Source: an uncultured Merdimonas sp.
GTDB lineage: Bacteria > Bacillota > Clostridia > Lachnospirales > Lachnospiraceae
NCBI GenBank assembly: GCA_944378225.1
Contig: CALWGE010000010.1
Span: 1-55,759, forward strand
DNA length: 55,759 nucleotides
Reading direction: 5' to 3'
Shown here: one piece after another, positions 26,968-35,300 of the stretch
Position numbering within the stretch: the first letter of the stretch is position 1
How the letters are laid out: the number at the start of each line of letters is the position of its first letter
Notes under the pieces: model-generated
What the model was told of the DNA's origin: nothing
The model's database searches: none
Seen by the model: the letters and a program-made list of their open reading frames with translations, nothing else
Translations under genes and position numbers: made by a program

Positions 26968-27843
26968 GTGTTTGGGGAATGTCATGCCCATATTATTATG
27001 AATGGGAAAAATTATAAAGAAGCAGTAAGTCTGCACAGGAATGGCGTCTGCGAAGAAGCTGTCCGGAAAAATTTCCGGGACTGGCAGCAGGCAGGCGTCA
27101 CCTTTATCAGGGACGGCGGAGATGCCCTGGGTGTTTCTGCCAGAGCCCGGGAGATTGCGCCGGAGTACGGAATTGATTACCGGACTCCGGTGTTTGCGAT
27201 CCATAAAAAAGGTCATTATGGCGGGATTGTGGGGCATGCGTTTGGCGACAGGATGGAGTACCGTGAACTGGTGCTGCACGCCAGGCGGGAAGGAGCCGAC
27301 TTTATTAAAATTATGATCAGCGGACTGATGGAATTCGATCAGTACGGCGTGCTCAGCGAAGCAGGCCTGTCCGGGGAAGAAATCAGGGAAATGATAGAAG
27401 TCGCTCATGATATGGGAATGAAAGTCATGGCTCACGGAAATGGGGACGGACCGGCCAGAGCTGCCATTCTGGCAGAGGTGGATACCCTGGAGCATGGGAA
27501 CTACCTGGAAAAAGATACCCTTGATATGCTGGCTGACAGTCGTACGATTTGGGTACCGACTCTTGCTCCCACCGGAAATCTTCTGGGATGCGGGCGTTAT
27601 CCGGATCAGCAGATACAGAAAATTCTCCGAAGACAGATGGAATGCGTTCGCTATGTCTTTGACAGAGGAGGGCGTCTGGGACTGGGCAGTGATGCGGGTG
27701 CCTACCTTGTTCCGCACGGCCAGGGGCTTCTGGATGAGTATGCATGGATGAAACAGGCTGTAGGGCCGGAACATGTATCAGAGCTTGACAGAAGGCTGGA
27801 AGAGTCAGAAAACTGGATCAAAAAAGAGATGAAGCATCCGTAG
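26968..27843 (+). CDS. Small amidohydrolase-superfamily protein
   Basis: 291 residues. H-A-H near the N-terminus ('CHAHII'), a Lys in 'FIKIMISG' near 115, 'MAHGNG' and 'LEHGNYL' around 150-175 and 'LGSDAG' near 240 are the metal and catalytic positions of TIM-barrel amidohydrolases. The flanking beta-sandwich seen in most family members is missing, so it is a compact form. The substrate is unknown. The GTG start at 26968 is supported by AAGGAG 9 nt upstream. A terminator overlaps its 3' end. Confidence 0.75.
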   Translation: MFGECHAHIIMNGKNYKEAVSLHRNGVCEEAVRKNFRDWQQAGVTFIRDGGDALGVSARAREIAPEYGIDYRTPVFAIHKKGHYGGIVGHAFGDRMEYRELVLHARREGADFIKIMISGLMEFDQYGVLSEAGLSGEEIREMIEVAHDMGMKVMAHGNGDGPARAAILAEVDTLEHGNYLEKDTLDMLADSRTIWVPTLAPTGNLLGCGRYPDQQIQKILRRQMECVRYVFDRGGRLGLGSDAGAYLVPHGQGLLDEYAWMKQAVGPEHVSELDRRLEESENWIKKEMKHP

Positions 27844-27860
27844 GTCTTCATCTCTTTTGA
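27822..27860 (+). terminator. Terminator overlapping the end of the amidohydrolase gene
   Basis: 13-bp stem AAAAGAGATGAAG (27822-27834) with CTTCATCTCTTTT (27846-27858), 11-nt loop, T-rich end. Confidence 0.8.
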
Positions 27861-27905
27861 GAGGAATTTTTCTGTATGTACTGTGCGCGGGAGAGATTGA
27901 GAGAC

Positions 27906-28364
27906 CTATAGTTCTTCCCGGCAGAAATAGCAGCTGTAATTTTTAGGATCTGAACGTTTAGGGATCAGATTATCAGCTCCGCAATAGCCGCAGCGGCAGA
28001 CCTGTTTTCCTTCCGGGACAGGCATCCATTCCTCGTATCGTTCTCCTGCATTGGGGGCAGGGCGGTAAGACTTTGACGGTTCTACGAAGGTTCGTGTTTC
28101 CGGTGTCTCATTCACAGAGGAACGAACAGTGTTTTTTTCATTTCCTTTCTTCGGTGAAAAGAGTTTCCGCTCTTCCTTTGGTCTCTGTTTTGACTTTTTG
28201 GGAGTCTGTTTTGGTGGCTGGACGGAATGAGAGGAAGAGGACGGGGCTGTCGACGGAGCTTTCTGGCCGGCCATGAAAGGCGGAGTCTGACGTGTCTGTC
28301 CTTTCTTTTTATTACTTTGAGTTACCGCAATTATGATAATGATAAATATAATAATTTCCAACAC
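27906..28364 (-). CDS. Membrane-anchored zinc-ribbon protein of unknown function
   Basis: 152 residues. One very hydrophobic N-terminal segment (residues 2-14, Ile-rich) is followed by a long basic, Ser/Pro/Lys-rich low-complexity linker (about 18-115). The C-terminus has a zinc ribbon, C-x-x-C (about 126-129) and C-x-x-C (about 146-149). The ribbon probably faces the cytoplasm. The GTG start at 28364 is backed by AAGGAG 12 nt upstream. I do not recognise a family; it resembles zinc-ribbon proteins scattered in Lachnospiraceae. It is divergent from truA. Confidence 0.7.
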   Translation of the reverse strand: MLEIIIFIIIIIAVTQSNKKKGQTRQTPPFMAGQKAPSTAPSSSSHSVQPPKQTPKKSKQRPKEERKLFSPKKGNEKNTVRSSVNETPETRTFVEPSKSYRPAPNAGERYEEWMPVPEGKQVCRCGYCGADNLIPKRSDPKNYSCYFCREEL

Positions 28365-28457
28365 AGCTGTAATTCACTCCTTCATAAATAAAATAGCAGC
28401 AAGATAATCTATACGTCTTATGATACACGATAATCGGGAAAAGGGGAAGGAAATTTT

Positions 28458-29201
28458 ATGAGAAACCTAAAGCTGGTGCTGCGGTACGACGGCAGCCGGT
28501 ACAGTGGATGGCAGAGTCAGAAACATGACGAAAATACAATACAGGGACGGCTGACTGTTCTCCTGGAGCGTCTGCTTGGAGAAACGATCGAACTGGCCGG
28601 GTCAGGACGTACGGATGCAGGCGTTCATGCTCTGGGGCAGGTGGCGAATTTCAGAACAAAGTCCGATATTGCCTGCGAAAAACTTTTTGCAGAATTAAAC
28701 CGATATCTTCCGGAGGATATTGCAGTTGTATCTGTACAGGAAGTTCCGTTCCGGTTTCACAGCAGACTGAATGCAGTCCGCAAAACATACCGGTATAGAA
28801 TCTGGAACAGTCCGGTTCATAATGTATTTGAACGCAAATATGTGTATGCTCTGGAGGAAGCGCTGGATGAAGAGGCCATGAGACAGGCGGCTGCGAATCT
28901 TTGCGGTACTCATGATTTCCGTGCGTTCAGTTCTTATCGGCGAACAAAGAAATCTACAGTCCGGACATTGGAGAATATCACCATAGAACGGCAGGGGTCA
29001 GAGCTGATACTGACCTTTACCGGGGACGGATTTCTGTATCATATGGTACGAATCCTTACGGGTACATTGATTGAAGTCGGACTTCATAAAAAGAACGCAG
29101 GAGAAATAAAGGAAATTCTTGCATCTCAGGATAGAGAGCGCGCCGGATTTACAGCTCCTGCCCAGGGCCTCTGCCTTGTGTGTGTAGAGTACGGAAACTG
29201 A
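28458..29201 (+). CDS. truA: tRNA pseudouridine(38-40) synthase
   Basis: 247 residues, normal for TruA. The catalytic Asp is D53 in 'GRTDAGVHA', and 'YRYRIWN', 'HDFRAFSS' and 'FLYHMVRILTGTL' are conserved family motifs. It isomerises uridines 38-40 in the anticodon arm of many tRNAs. GGGGAAGGAAA upstream gives the ribosome site. It is usually the last gene of the energy-coupling ecfA-ecfT-truA set; here it stands alone. Confidence 0.95.
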   Translation: MRNLKLVLRYDGSRYSGWQSQKHDENTIQGRLTVLLERLLGETIELAGSGRTDAGVHALGQVANFRTKSDIACEKLFAELNRYLPEDIAVVSVQEVPFRFHSRLNAVRKTYRYRIWNSPVHNVFERKYVYALEEALDEEAMRQAAANLCGTHDFRAFSSYRRTKKSTVRTLENITIERQGSELILTFTGDGFLYHMVRILTGTLIEVGLHKKNAGEIKEILASQDRERAGFTAPAQGLCLVCVEYGN

Positions 29202-29212
29202 GCATTTATACA

Positions 29213-29255
29213 CCTTTTTCTGAATCCTGTATATGATATAGTATTCAGAAAAAGG
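29213..29255. repeat. Perfect 13-bp inverted repeat covering part of the ribosome site
   Basis: CCTTTTTCTGAAT (29213-29225) and ATTCAGAAAAAGG (29243-29255) are perfect inverted copies 17 nt apart. The right arm includes the first part of AAAGGAGG, the ribosome site of the next gene. The loop contains TATGAT and TATAGT, so the element could be an operator around a promoter or an RNA hairpin hiding the ribosome site. Confidence 0.6.
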
Positions 29256-29265
29256 AGGATATTTT

Positions 29266-30291
29266 ATGAAAAGGAAACCGTCTGTCCTGCTGACATTGAC
29301 GCTGACCATACTTGGTATGGCAGTTCTGTGTACAGGAGCGTCCGGCTGCAGCAGGGAACGCAGTCAGGGGAAGGAGCTGACAGAAGTCACCCTTAATGAG
29401 GTGGCCCATTCCATTTTCTACGCGCCGCAGTATGTGGCCATAGAAAATGGCTATTTTGAGGAAGAAGGAATTGATCTGCAGCTGATCACCGGATTTGGTG
29501 CAGATAAAACCATGGCAGCTGTTCTTTCAGGAGAAGCTGATATCGGTTTTATGGGTTCAGAGGCATCTATCTATGTGTACAGCCAGAACCCGGATGATTA
29601 CATTGTGAACTTTGCCCAGCTGACACAGCGTGCCGGGAATTTTCTGGTAGCACGAACCCCCATGGAGAATTTTCAATGGCAGGATCTCCGGGGAAAATCC
29701 ATTCTCGGAGGACGCAAGGGCGGTATGCCCCAGATGGTATTTGAATATATATTGAAAAAGAATAATCTTGACCCTGCTACGGATATGGAAATTAATCAGG
29801 GAATTGATTTTGGTTCTACAGCGGCAGCTTTTTCAGGCGGTCAGGGGGATTTTACCGTGGAATTTGAGCCTGGAGCGACTACTCTGGAAAAAGAAGGCGC
29901 CGGTTATGTGGTTGCGTCGCTGGGAGTGGATTCCGGTTATGTACCTTACACAGCTTACAGTGCCCGTGCAAGCTTCCTGGAACAAAATCCGCAACTGATA
30001 CAGGGCTTTGTCAATGCTCTTCAGAAGGGAATGGACTATGTGCAGACCCACGCTCCGGAAGAGATTGCGGAAGTAATTGCTCCCCAGTTCAAGGAAACAG
30101 AGCTGGAGGATATTACGACCATTGTAACCCGCTATTATGAACAGGATACCTGGAAGGAAAATCTGATTTTTGAGGAAGACAGTTTTACACTTTTGCAGGA
30201 TATTCTGGATGAAGCCGGTGAACTGGAAGAGAGAGTGCCGTATGAGGATCTGGTGACGGTGGAATTTGCAGAAAAAGCGGCTGCTCAGTAA
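29266..30291 (+). CDS. ABC transporter substrate-binding lipoprotein (SsuA/ThiY/NMT1-like), orphan
   Basis: 341 residues. Signal peptide with a lipobox ending at Cys28 (A-S-G-C). The mature part has the NMT1/TauA/SsuA fold: 'FYAPQYVAIENGYFEEEGIDL' and 'GEADIGFMGSEASI' are typical of binding proteins for nitrate, sulfonate, taurine or pyrimidine precursors. No permease or ATPase gene is nearby, so it must use a distant complex or have lost it. Substrate not determined. Confidence 0.85.
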   Translation: MKRKPSVLLTLTLTILGMAVLCTGASGCSRERSQGKELTEVTLNEVAHSIFYAPQYVAIENGYFEEEGIDLQLITGFGADKTMAAVLSGEADIGFMGSEASIYVYSQNPDDYIVNFAQLTQRAGNFLVARTPMENFQWQDLRGKSILGGRKGGMPQMVFEYILKKNNLDPATDMEINQGIDFGSTAAAFSGGQGDFTVEFEPGATTLEKEGAGYVVASLGVDSGYVPYTAYSARASFLEQNPQLIQGFVNALQKGMDYVQTHAPEEIAEVIAPQFKETELEDITTIVTRYYEQDTWKENLIFEEDSFTLLQDILDEAGELEERVPYEDLVTVEFAEKAAAQ

Positions 30292-30314
30292 ACAAAAAGA
30301 AAATGTATAAAAGA

Positions 30315-30362
30315 AAAAATGCGCTGCGGAATAATCACACGATATCCGCAGTGCATTTTTAG
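30315..30362. terminator. Bidirectional terminator between convergent genes
   Basis: AAAAATGCGCTGCGGA (30315-30330) pairs with TCCGCAGTGCATTTTT (30345-30360, one G-U pair), with A and T tracts on both sides, so it works in both directions. Confidence 0.88.
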
Positions 30363-30364
30363 GG

Positions 30365-31879
30365 TTAATTTTTCTGTATGGTATATTCGTCCAAAACTTC
30401 CCAGGTGTCTACCTGATAGGCGCGCATGTGGAGTTCGGTATCAGTTACATCAAAACGCAGGGCCATGGGAGCATAGGGCTGCAGCATGTTTACAGTGCGG
30501 ATTTCCGCTTCGGGTTCGTGGTACAGGCAGCCGCTGGAGGTGCTGCTGGTGATATAAAGTGTTCCTTCCGGATTCACGGCGGTAGAACCGGAGGTATAAG
30601 AATAATCCGGCAGGGTTTCGCACAGTCCGTTTACGAAGGCTGTCCGGGAATATACGTGATCGTGGGCTCCCAGAATGAGGTCAATATCATTGGAATCCGC
30701 AATGCGGGCCAGATATTCCTTGCAGTCTGTGTGGGAACGGACGGAAGCCGGATAGGCAGGGAAATGCTGTGCCACGATGCGCCACCGGGTATCCGGATGC
30801 TCCGAGACGATTTGCGCAACATACTGTTCCTGAACGGCGCTGCCCTGGCTGGTGCTGCTGTTCAGGACAATGAACAGAACATCTCCACGGATAAAATAGT
30901 AATTACCATCCTGGTCGTACTGGCTCTGACCGGTGGAGGAGCGGTTGGGAACATTAAAATGTTCGAAGAAATAGGGGGCGGCCGGATGCCCGTTCTCTTC
31001 CATAGAGACTGAGTTTGGCACGTCATGGTTTCCGGCAGCAGGGGCCAGCGGGATATGGTACAGAGCCAGGTGGTCAAGAAACATATTGTAATGTTCTTCG
31101 CTTCCATAGTCGGCTACCTGATCTCCCAGATGAAACAGGAAGGAGGCTTCCGGAACATAGGAGGTCAGCCTGGTAAGTACGCTGTCCCATCGTTCCGCTG
31201 TGACAGAAGGATCCTCCATATCGGACTGTCCAATCTGTGCGTCTGATGTGACAAGAAAAGTGAGAGTTTCCGGATTTTCTTCAGGGCACTGATAAGAGTA
31301 TTCCGGCGACCATGCTTCTTCATTTCCTACCTGGTATTGATAAGAAGCGCCTGGTGTCAGATCCTGCGCCACGGCTTTGTTAACATAATATCCGGGGACA
31401 GTGGAAGACGCCTTGCATTCTGATGAAAAAGAAACTGTCTGTCCGGATGCAGTGTCAGTCAGGCGTACCTGTCCCTGCTTTGCGCTGGGAGAAAGCCAGT
31501 TAAAACGCAGCTCGGTTTCTGAAGAGCCCACTTCCATGGACAGATCACGGATGGCAGTTGTGTTCAGAAGGGGAGCGCTTGAGTAGTCCGGAAGAAAGCT
31601 TTCTTTTTGCTTGTCGGCGGAAAGTTCCGGGGTGTCTGTTTCAGATACCGTACTCTCTGAAATTCCTTCTTCAGAGCCATTTCCAGTATTTTCTGCAGAA
31701 ACTGAGCCATTGCTGTCAGAAGATTCTGAGGCAGCTGTGGATTCCTCCTGTGTGTTATCTGGTTTTGCAGAACCGGAATCCAGAAGACCCGCAGCCTTCC
31801 AGAGGGCCAGAACGGCCAGAAGTATCAGCACAACAGCTGCAACCCATATGCGGGTATGATTTCTGTTTGTTTTTTTCAT
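30365..31879 (-). CDS. Membrane-anchored metallophosphoesterase (purple acid phosphatase-like)
   Basis: 504 residues. An N-terminal membrane anchor (about 11-31) leads to an acidic Ser/Glu/Thr-rich linker (about 35-95), a fibronectin-like N-terminal phosphatase domain (about 105-200) and a calcineurin-like core. Metal motifs are in order: 'TSDAQIG', 'LGDQVAD', 'AGNHDV', 'AQHFP' and 'GAHDHVYSR'. It should act outside the cell on phosphate esters or on wall/lipid phosphates; substrate unknown. TAGGAGG precedes the ATG; a likely promoter has TATACT (31905-31910, minus strand). Confidence 0.88.
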   Translation of the reverse strand: MKKTNRNHTRIWVAAVVLILLAVLALWKAAGLLDSGSAKPDNTQEESTAASESSDSNGSVSAENTGNGSEEGISESTVSETDTPELSADKQKESFLPDYSSAPLLNTTAIRDLSMEVGSSETELRFNWLSPSAKQGQVRLTDTASGQTVSFSSECKASSTVPGYYVNKAVAQDLTPGASYQYQVGNEEAWSPEYSYQCPEENPETLTFLVTSDAQIGQSDMEDPSVTAERWDSVLTRLTSYVPEASFLFHLGDQVADYGSEEHYNMFLDHLALYHIPLAPAAGNHDVPNSVSMEENGHPAAPYFFEHFNVPNRSSTGQSQYDQDGNYYFIRGDVLFIVLNSSTSQGSAVQEQYVAQIVSEHPDTRWRIVAQHFPAYPASVRSHTDCKEYLARIADSNDIDLILGAHDHVYSRTAFVNGLCETLPDYSYTSGSTAVNPEGTLYITSSTSSGCLYHEPEAEIRTVNMLQPYAPMALRFDVTDTELHMRAYQVDTWEVLDEYTIQKN

Positions 31880-31956
31880 GATATTCCTCCTAAAAGATTT
31901 CCATAGTATACCATAAAAATATAGGGATAGAAAGAAATCTGAAGAAGAATTAAGAA

Positions 31957-31985
31957 TTGTATTTCCTCAGAACAGAGCCTATAAT
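31957..31985 (+). promoter_or_regulatory. Promoter of the PHP phosphatase gene
   Basis: TTGTAT (31957-31962), 17-nt spacer, TATAAT (31980-31985). Confidence 0.75.
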
Positions 31986-32046
31986 AGAATGGAAACAGAA
32001 CGAAGACAGAACAACAGGATGACAAGCAGAGAACAGGAGAAACAGT

Positions 32047-32772
32047 ATGATAAGAGATGTGATGGATACGCATACACATACACTGGCAAGCGGTCATGCA
32101 TACAGTACAATTCGGGAAAACGCAGCTGCAGCAGCAAAGAAGGGACTGCAGCTTCTGGCCATTACCGAACATGCACCTCGTATGGTGGGGAGCAGTCAGG
32201 CTATTTATTTCCAGAATCTGAAGGTGATAGATCGGCATGCCTTTGATGTGGAACTTATGATGGGAGTGGAACTGAACATTCTGGATGATAAGGGAACAGT
32301 GGATCTGACGGAAGGAACTTTAAGACAGATGGATCTGGCTATTGCCAGTCTTCATATTCCCTGCATTACTCCCGGAAGCAGAGAATATAATACGCAGGCA
32401 TGCCTGAATGCCATAAAAAATCCTTTTGTGCATATACTGGGACATCCGGATGATCCGAGATATCCGCTGGATTATCGCGCAATTGTACAGGGAGCGAAGA
32501 AATATGGAGCCATACTGGAATTGAATGAGAGCTCCCTGCGTCCGGAAGGTTCCCGAAAAAATGCAAGACCTCAGGATGAGGAAATGCTGCGACTGTGTAT
32601 GGAATATGAAGTTCCTGTTGTTATCGGAAGCGACGCACATGTGGATACAGATGTGGGACGCCATGATCTGGCACACGCACTTTTGGAGGAACTTGGTTTT
32701 CCGGAAAAACTTATCATAAATACTTCTGCGGAAAAATTGAAATACGCTGTCAGGAAGAAAAGCGGACAATGA
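32047..32772 (+). CDS. PHP-domain phosphatase (YcdX-like)
   Basis: 241 residues. The PHP metal-binding motifs are visible: D-x-H-x-H near residue 7-11 ('DTHTHT'), H16/H18 region 'SGHAYS', 'ITEHAP', 'GVELNI', 'LGHPDDPRY' and 'IGSDAHV'. This trinuclear-metal family hydrolyses small phosphoesters. Upstream AGGAG fits ATG 32047. Confidence 0.87.
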   Translation: MIRDVMDTHTHTLASGHAYSTIRENAAAAAKKGLQLLAITEHAPRMVGSSQAIYFQNLKVIDRHAFDVELMMGVELNILDDKGTVDLTEGTLRQMDLAIASLHIPCITPGSREYNTQACLNAIKNPFVHILGHPDDPRYPLDYRAIVQGAKKYGAILELNESSLRPEGSRKNARPQDEEMLRLCMEYEVPVVIGSDAHVDTDVGRHDLAHALLEELGFPEKLIINTSAEKLKYAVRKKSGQ

Positions 32773-32829
32773 ATTTAATAAAAAATCAGATTAAAATGTG
32801 AAAAAACAGGAAATATATTCTGTGATTTC

Positions 32830-32858
32830 TGGACTTTAAAATTTTACTGTGTTAAAAT
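32830..32858 (+). promoter_or_regulatory. Candidate promoter of the YerC-like gene
   Basis: TGGACT (32830-32835), 17-nt spacer, TAAAAT (32853-32858). Confidence 0.5.
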
Positions 32859-32931
32859 ACGGATAGGCCTTTTGCATTTGCAAAGAAACAAAGATATAAA
32901 TTTTCAGAACAGAGAATCAAAGGAGAGAACC

Positions 32932-33228
32932 GTGAACAGAAAGATTAGGACAGAAGCTGTGGATTTTTTGTTTGATGCGATTTTAAGTCTGAAAAACAAA
33001 GAGGAATGCTACACATTTTTTGAAGATGTCTGCACGATTAACGAGCTGCTTTCGCTGTCGCAGCGATTTGAAGTAGCCAAAATGCTGCGGGAACAGAAGA
33101 CATATCTGGAGATTGCTGAAAAGACGGGGGCATCTACCGCAACCATCAGCAGGGTTAACCGCTCATTGAATTATGGAAATGACGGCTATGATATGGTCTT
33201 CGAACGACTGGAACAGCGAAAAGACTGA
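32932..33228 (+). CDS. YerC/YecD-type TrpR-related DNA-binding protein
   Basis: 98 residues with a TrpR-like helix-turn-helix: 'QRFEVAKMLREQKTYLEIAEKTG' and 'STATISRVNRSLNYG'. YerC/YecD proteins resemble the tryptophan repressor but lack a proven tryptophan role. GTG 32932 follows AAAGGAGAG; a longer in-frame start upstream lacks one. Confidence 0.85.
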   Translation: MNRKIRTEAVDFLFDAILSLKNKEECYTFFEDVCTINELLSLSQRFEVAKMLREQKTYLEIAEKTGASTATISRVNRSLNYGNDGYDMVFERLEQRKD

Positions 33229-33248
33229 AAACAGAATTCCGATATGGA

Positions 33249-33278
33249 AAAAAAGGCGCTCACAGGAGCGCCTTTTTC
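33249..33278. terminator. Bidirectional terminator
   Basis: 12-bp stem AAAAAGGCGCTC (33250-33261) with GAGCGCCTTTTT (33266-33277) and a 4-nt loop. It serves the YerC-like gene and overlaps the end of the minus-strand methyltransferase. Confidence 0.9.
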
Positions 33279-34132
33279 AGTTCCCGGATAAAGTCGGGGG
33301 TTGTACCGCAGCAGCCGCCGAGAATGGAGGCGCCTGCCTGATGCAGAACTTTCATATGGCGGGCAAATTCTTCAGCTTCCATATGATATACGGATTCTCC
33401 CGTTTCACTGATGGAGGGCATACCGGCATTGGGTTTGGCAATTACCGGTATGTTAACGCGGCTGCGGATACCGGCAATGACAGCTTCCAGCTGATCCGGA
33501 CCGGTAGAACAGTTGCACCCCACAGCTGCGGCCCCCATAGCCTCCAGTTCTTCTGCTGCGTCATAGATATTTCCGCCGAAAAACAGGCTGCCGTCAGATT
33601 CAATGGTCATAGTGCAGAAAACAGGCAGTTCACAGACGGAGGCTGCCGCGTCGAGAATTACCATGGTTTCATTGGAAGCAAGCATGGTCTCAGCTACCAG
33701 CAAATCCACGCCTGCCTCTGCCAGATAAGAGATCTGCTCACGATAGGCTTCATAAAGAGTTTCGTAAGACATGGGTCCCATAGGCTCCATCATTTTTCCG
33801 GTCGTAGTCAGATCTCCCGCCACCAGAGCGCGTCCATCAGCCGCTTTTTTACTCAAAGCAACAAGAGATTTGTTCAGGGATTCCGTTTCATCTGCCAGAC
33901 CGTGTTCTCTGAGACTCACGCGGTTTGCCATAAAAGTAGGTGCATAGATGATGTCAGAGCCCGCTTCTGTATAAGCTTTCTGGAGCTGCAGCAGAACATC
34001 CGGATGCTCAGCAACCCATTTTTCAGTACAGGTGCCCCGGGGCATGCCGGCATGCATCAGATTGGATCCTGTGGCGCCATCGAGAATGAGGGGACCTTTT
34101 TTCAGTCTGTCAAGAAGTTCCTGTTTTGTCAT
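33260..34132 (-). CDS. Homocysteine S-methyltransferase domain protein
   Basis: 290 residues, a single Hcy-binding TIM barrel as in the first domain of MetH. 'ILDGATGSNL' is the N-terminal motif; the zinc ligands are Cys in 'VGCNCSTGP' (about 207) and the Cys pair in 'LGGCCGTTP' (about 273-274). It probably moves a methyl group to homocysteine. Free-standing proteins of this size either use S-methylmethionine/SAM or work with separate cobalamin partners; none is seen nearby. Confidence 0.85.
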   Translation of the reverse strand: MTKQELLDRLKKGPLILDGATGSNLMHAGMPRGTCTEKWVAEHPDVLLQLQKAYTEAGSDIIYAPTFMANRVSLREHGLADETESLNKSLVALSKKAADGRALVAGDLTTTGKMMEPMGPMSYETLYEAYREQISYLAEAGVDLLVAETMLASNETMVILDAAASVCELPVFCTMTIESDGSLFFGGNIYDAAEELEAMGAAAVGCNCSTGPDQLEAVIAGIRSRVNIPVIAKPNAGMPSISETGESVYHMEAEEFARHMKVLHQAGASILGGCCGTTPDFIRELKKALL

Positions 34133-34199
34133 GCCATTTCCTCGCGTTTTCTTTTTGATTTGCTTTAGTATAGTATAAAAACAGAAGAATGAAAACCCC

Positions 34200-34228
34200 T
34201 TGCCAGAAAAAATGGCTTATGATACAAT
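34200..34228 (+). promoter_or_regulatory. Promoter of rnpB
   Basis: TTGCCA (34200-34205), 17-nt spacer, TACAAT (34223-34228), placing the start close to the RNase P RNA. Confidence 0.75.
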
Positions 34229-34243
34229 AAAGAACCGTAAAAT

Positions 34244-34586
34244 GCAGGTAAGGCAGGTGTTCGCGGCTGACAGGACCGAAAGGGGTCAGGTGAGGAAAGT
34301 CCGGGCTCCACAGGGCAGGACGCCGGATAACGTCCGGTGGAGGTAACTCCAAGGAAAGTGCAACAGAAATATACCGCCAGGAAACTGGTAAGGGTGGAAG
34401 GGCAGTGTAAGAGACTACCGCCCGCCTGGTAACAGGCGGGGCATATGTAAACCCCGTCCGGAGCAAGACCGAAACGAGACATAAGCCTGCCCGGCTGTCT
34501 CAGGTAGGTTGCTTGACTCTGCCGGTAACGGCAGAGCTGGATAGATGAACACCCACGACATAACCCGGCTTATCGCTTTGCCTGCA
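34244..34586 (+). ncRNA. rnpB: RNase P RNA (class A)
   Basis: The universally conserved blocks are present in order: GAGGAAAGTCCGGGCTCC (CR-I), ACAGAAATATACCGCC, the CCGGAGCAAGACC region, and GATAGATGAACACCC with ACCCGGCTTAT (CR-V). The P1 helix closes between GCAGGTAAG (34244) and CTTTGCCTGC (to 34585). It is the catalytic RNA that trims tRNA 5' ends. End points are good to a few bases. Confidence 0.95.
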
Positions 34587-34592
34587 AAAGAA

Positions 34593-34634
34593 GGACTCCC
34601 CAGAGTTTTTTGAAACCCTGGAGAGTCTTTTTTC
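34593..34634 (+). terminator. Terminator of rnpB
   Basis: GACTCCCCAG pairs with CTGGAGAGTC (one mismatch), followed by TTTTTT. Confidence 0.8.
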
Positions 34635-34691
34635 TGTCGGTTTATAAATATGATTTGGAAGTATTGCTTTGGTACAGAAGATTACAGAAGT

Positions 34692-35075
34692 TTAATCTTC
34701 AAATGCAGCATCGTCCGGGTCATCATACCGATCGGCGCCGATATCCTGGGTATTCAGAGTTCTTCGCTTCATGCGCTGTTCCTCCGATTGTTCCAGAATG
34801 AAGTCCTTGATAGTCCGGGCATTTTTTATATGAAGAAGTTCAAGTCTTGGGTGGGTGGTGTCCCCGGTGCTGCAGACAACCGTTCCCAGACCAAAAATAC
34901 GCTCTGCAAGACTGGTATTCAGTGTGACGTCCTGAATCTTGTACATATAACAGTCGTTTTCCTTCCGATTCAGAAAACCCTCGTCTATGGTAACCAAATC
35001 TTCTTTTACCGTATAGGTGGTGAAGGTAAAAGGAAGTCCAAAGAGTGGCCAGCGTTTACGTTCCTTAAATTCCAT
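34692..35075 (-). CDS. PH-domain (bPH2-like) protein
   Basis: 127 residues. The first ~80 residues resemble a bacterial PH/DUF304 domain ('[31 protein letters not shown]' region), and the tail is Glu/Arg-rich. It has no clear membrane span. Function unknown. The ATG at 35075 follows AAGGAGAG by 6 nt; the longer in-frame start at 35135 has no site. Confidence 0.7.
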   Translation of the reverse strand: MEFKERKRWPLFGLPFTFTTYTVKEDLVTIDEGFLNRKENDCYMYKIQDVTLNTSLAERIFGLGTVVCSTGDTTHPRLELLHIKNARTIKDFILEQSEEQRMKRRTLNTQDIGADRYDDPDDAAFED

Positions 35076-35189
35076 CCTAATCTCTCCTTCCCGCGGACAT
35101 TCGGTCCGCGTTGTACGACCAGTCGGTTCCGGCACAGGGGATCAGCCGGGAGTTCCTGTTTTTGTCTATAAAAAGTATAAATATATTTG

Positions 35190-35218
35190 TTGAAATTGTA
35201 AAGGTTTTGATGTAACAT
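35190..35218 (+). promoter_or_regulatory. Candidate promoter of pyrBI
   Basis: TTGAAA (35190-35195), 17-nt spacer, TAACAT (35213-35218). The leader carries a CCGGAT/ATCCGG hairpin (35242-35271) with no T tract. Confidence 0.5.
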
Positions 35219-35300
35219 AGTACAGGAAAATGTTCCGGGCCGGATATATGGGATATTCGGAGATCCGGAAAGTTGACAGAGAACAAAGTGGGAGGTAATT

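Noticed and set aside
33173-34168. 331-codon plus-strand frame across the homocysteine methyltransferase gene
   Set aside because: It overlaps an intact enzyme on the other strand; composition is Cys/His/Phe-rich, typical of a shadow frame.
34165-34482. Short minus-strand frames within 34110-34482
   Set aside because: They lie in the RNase P RNA gene, whose conserved blocks explain the sequence.
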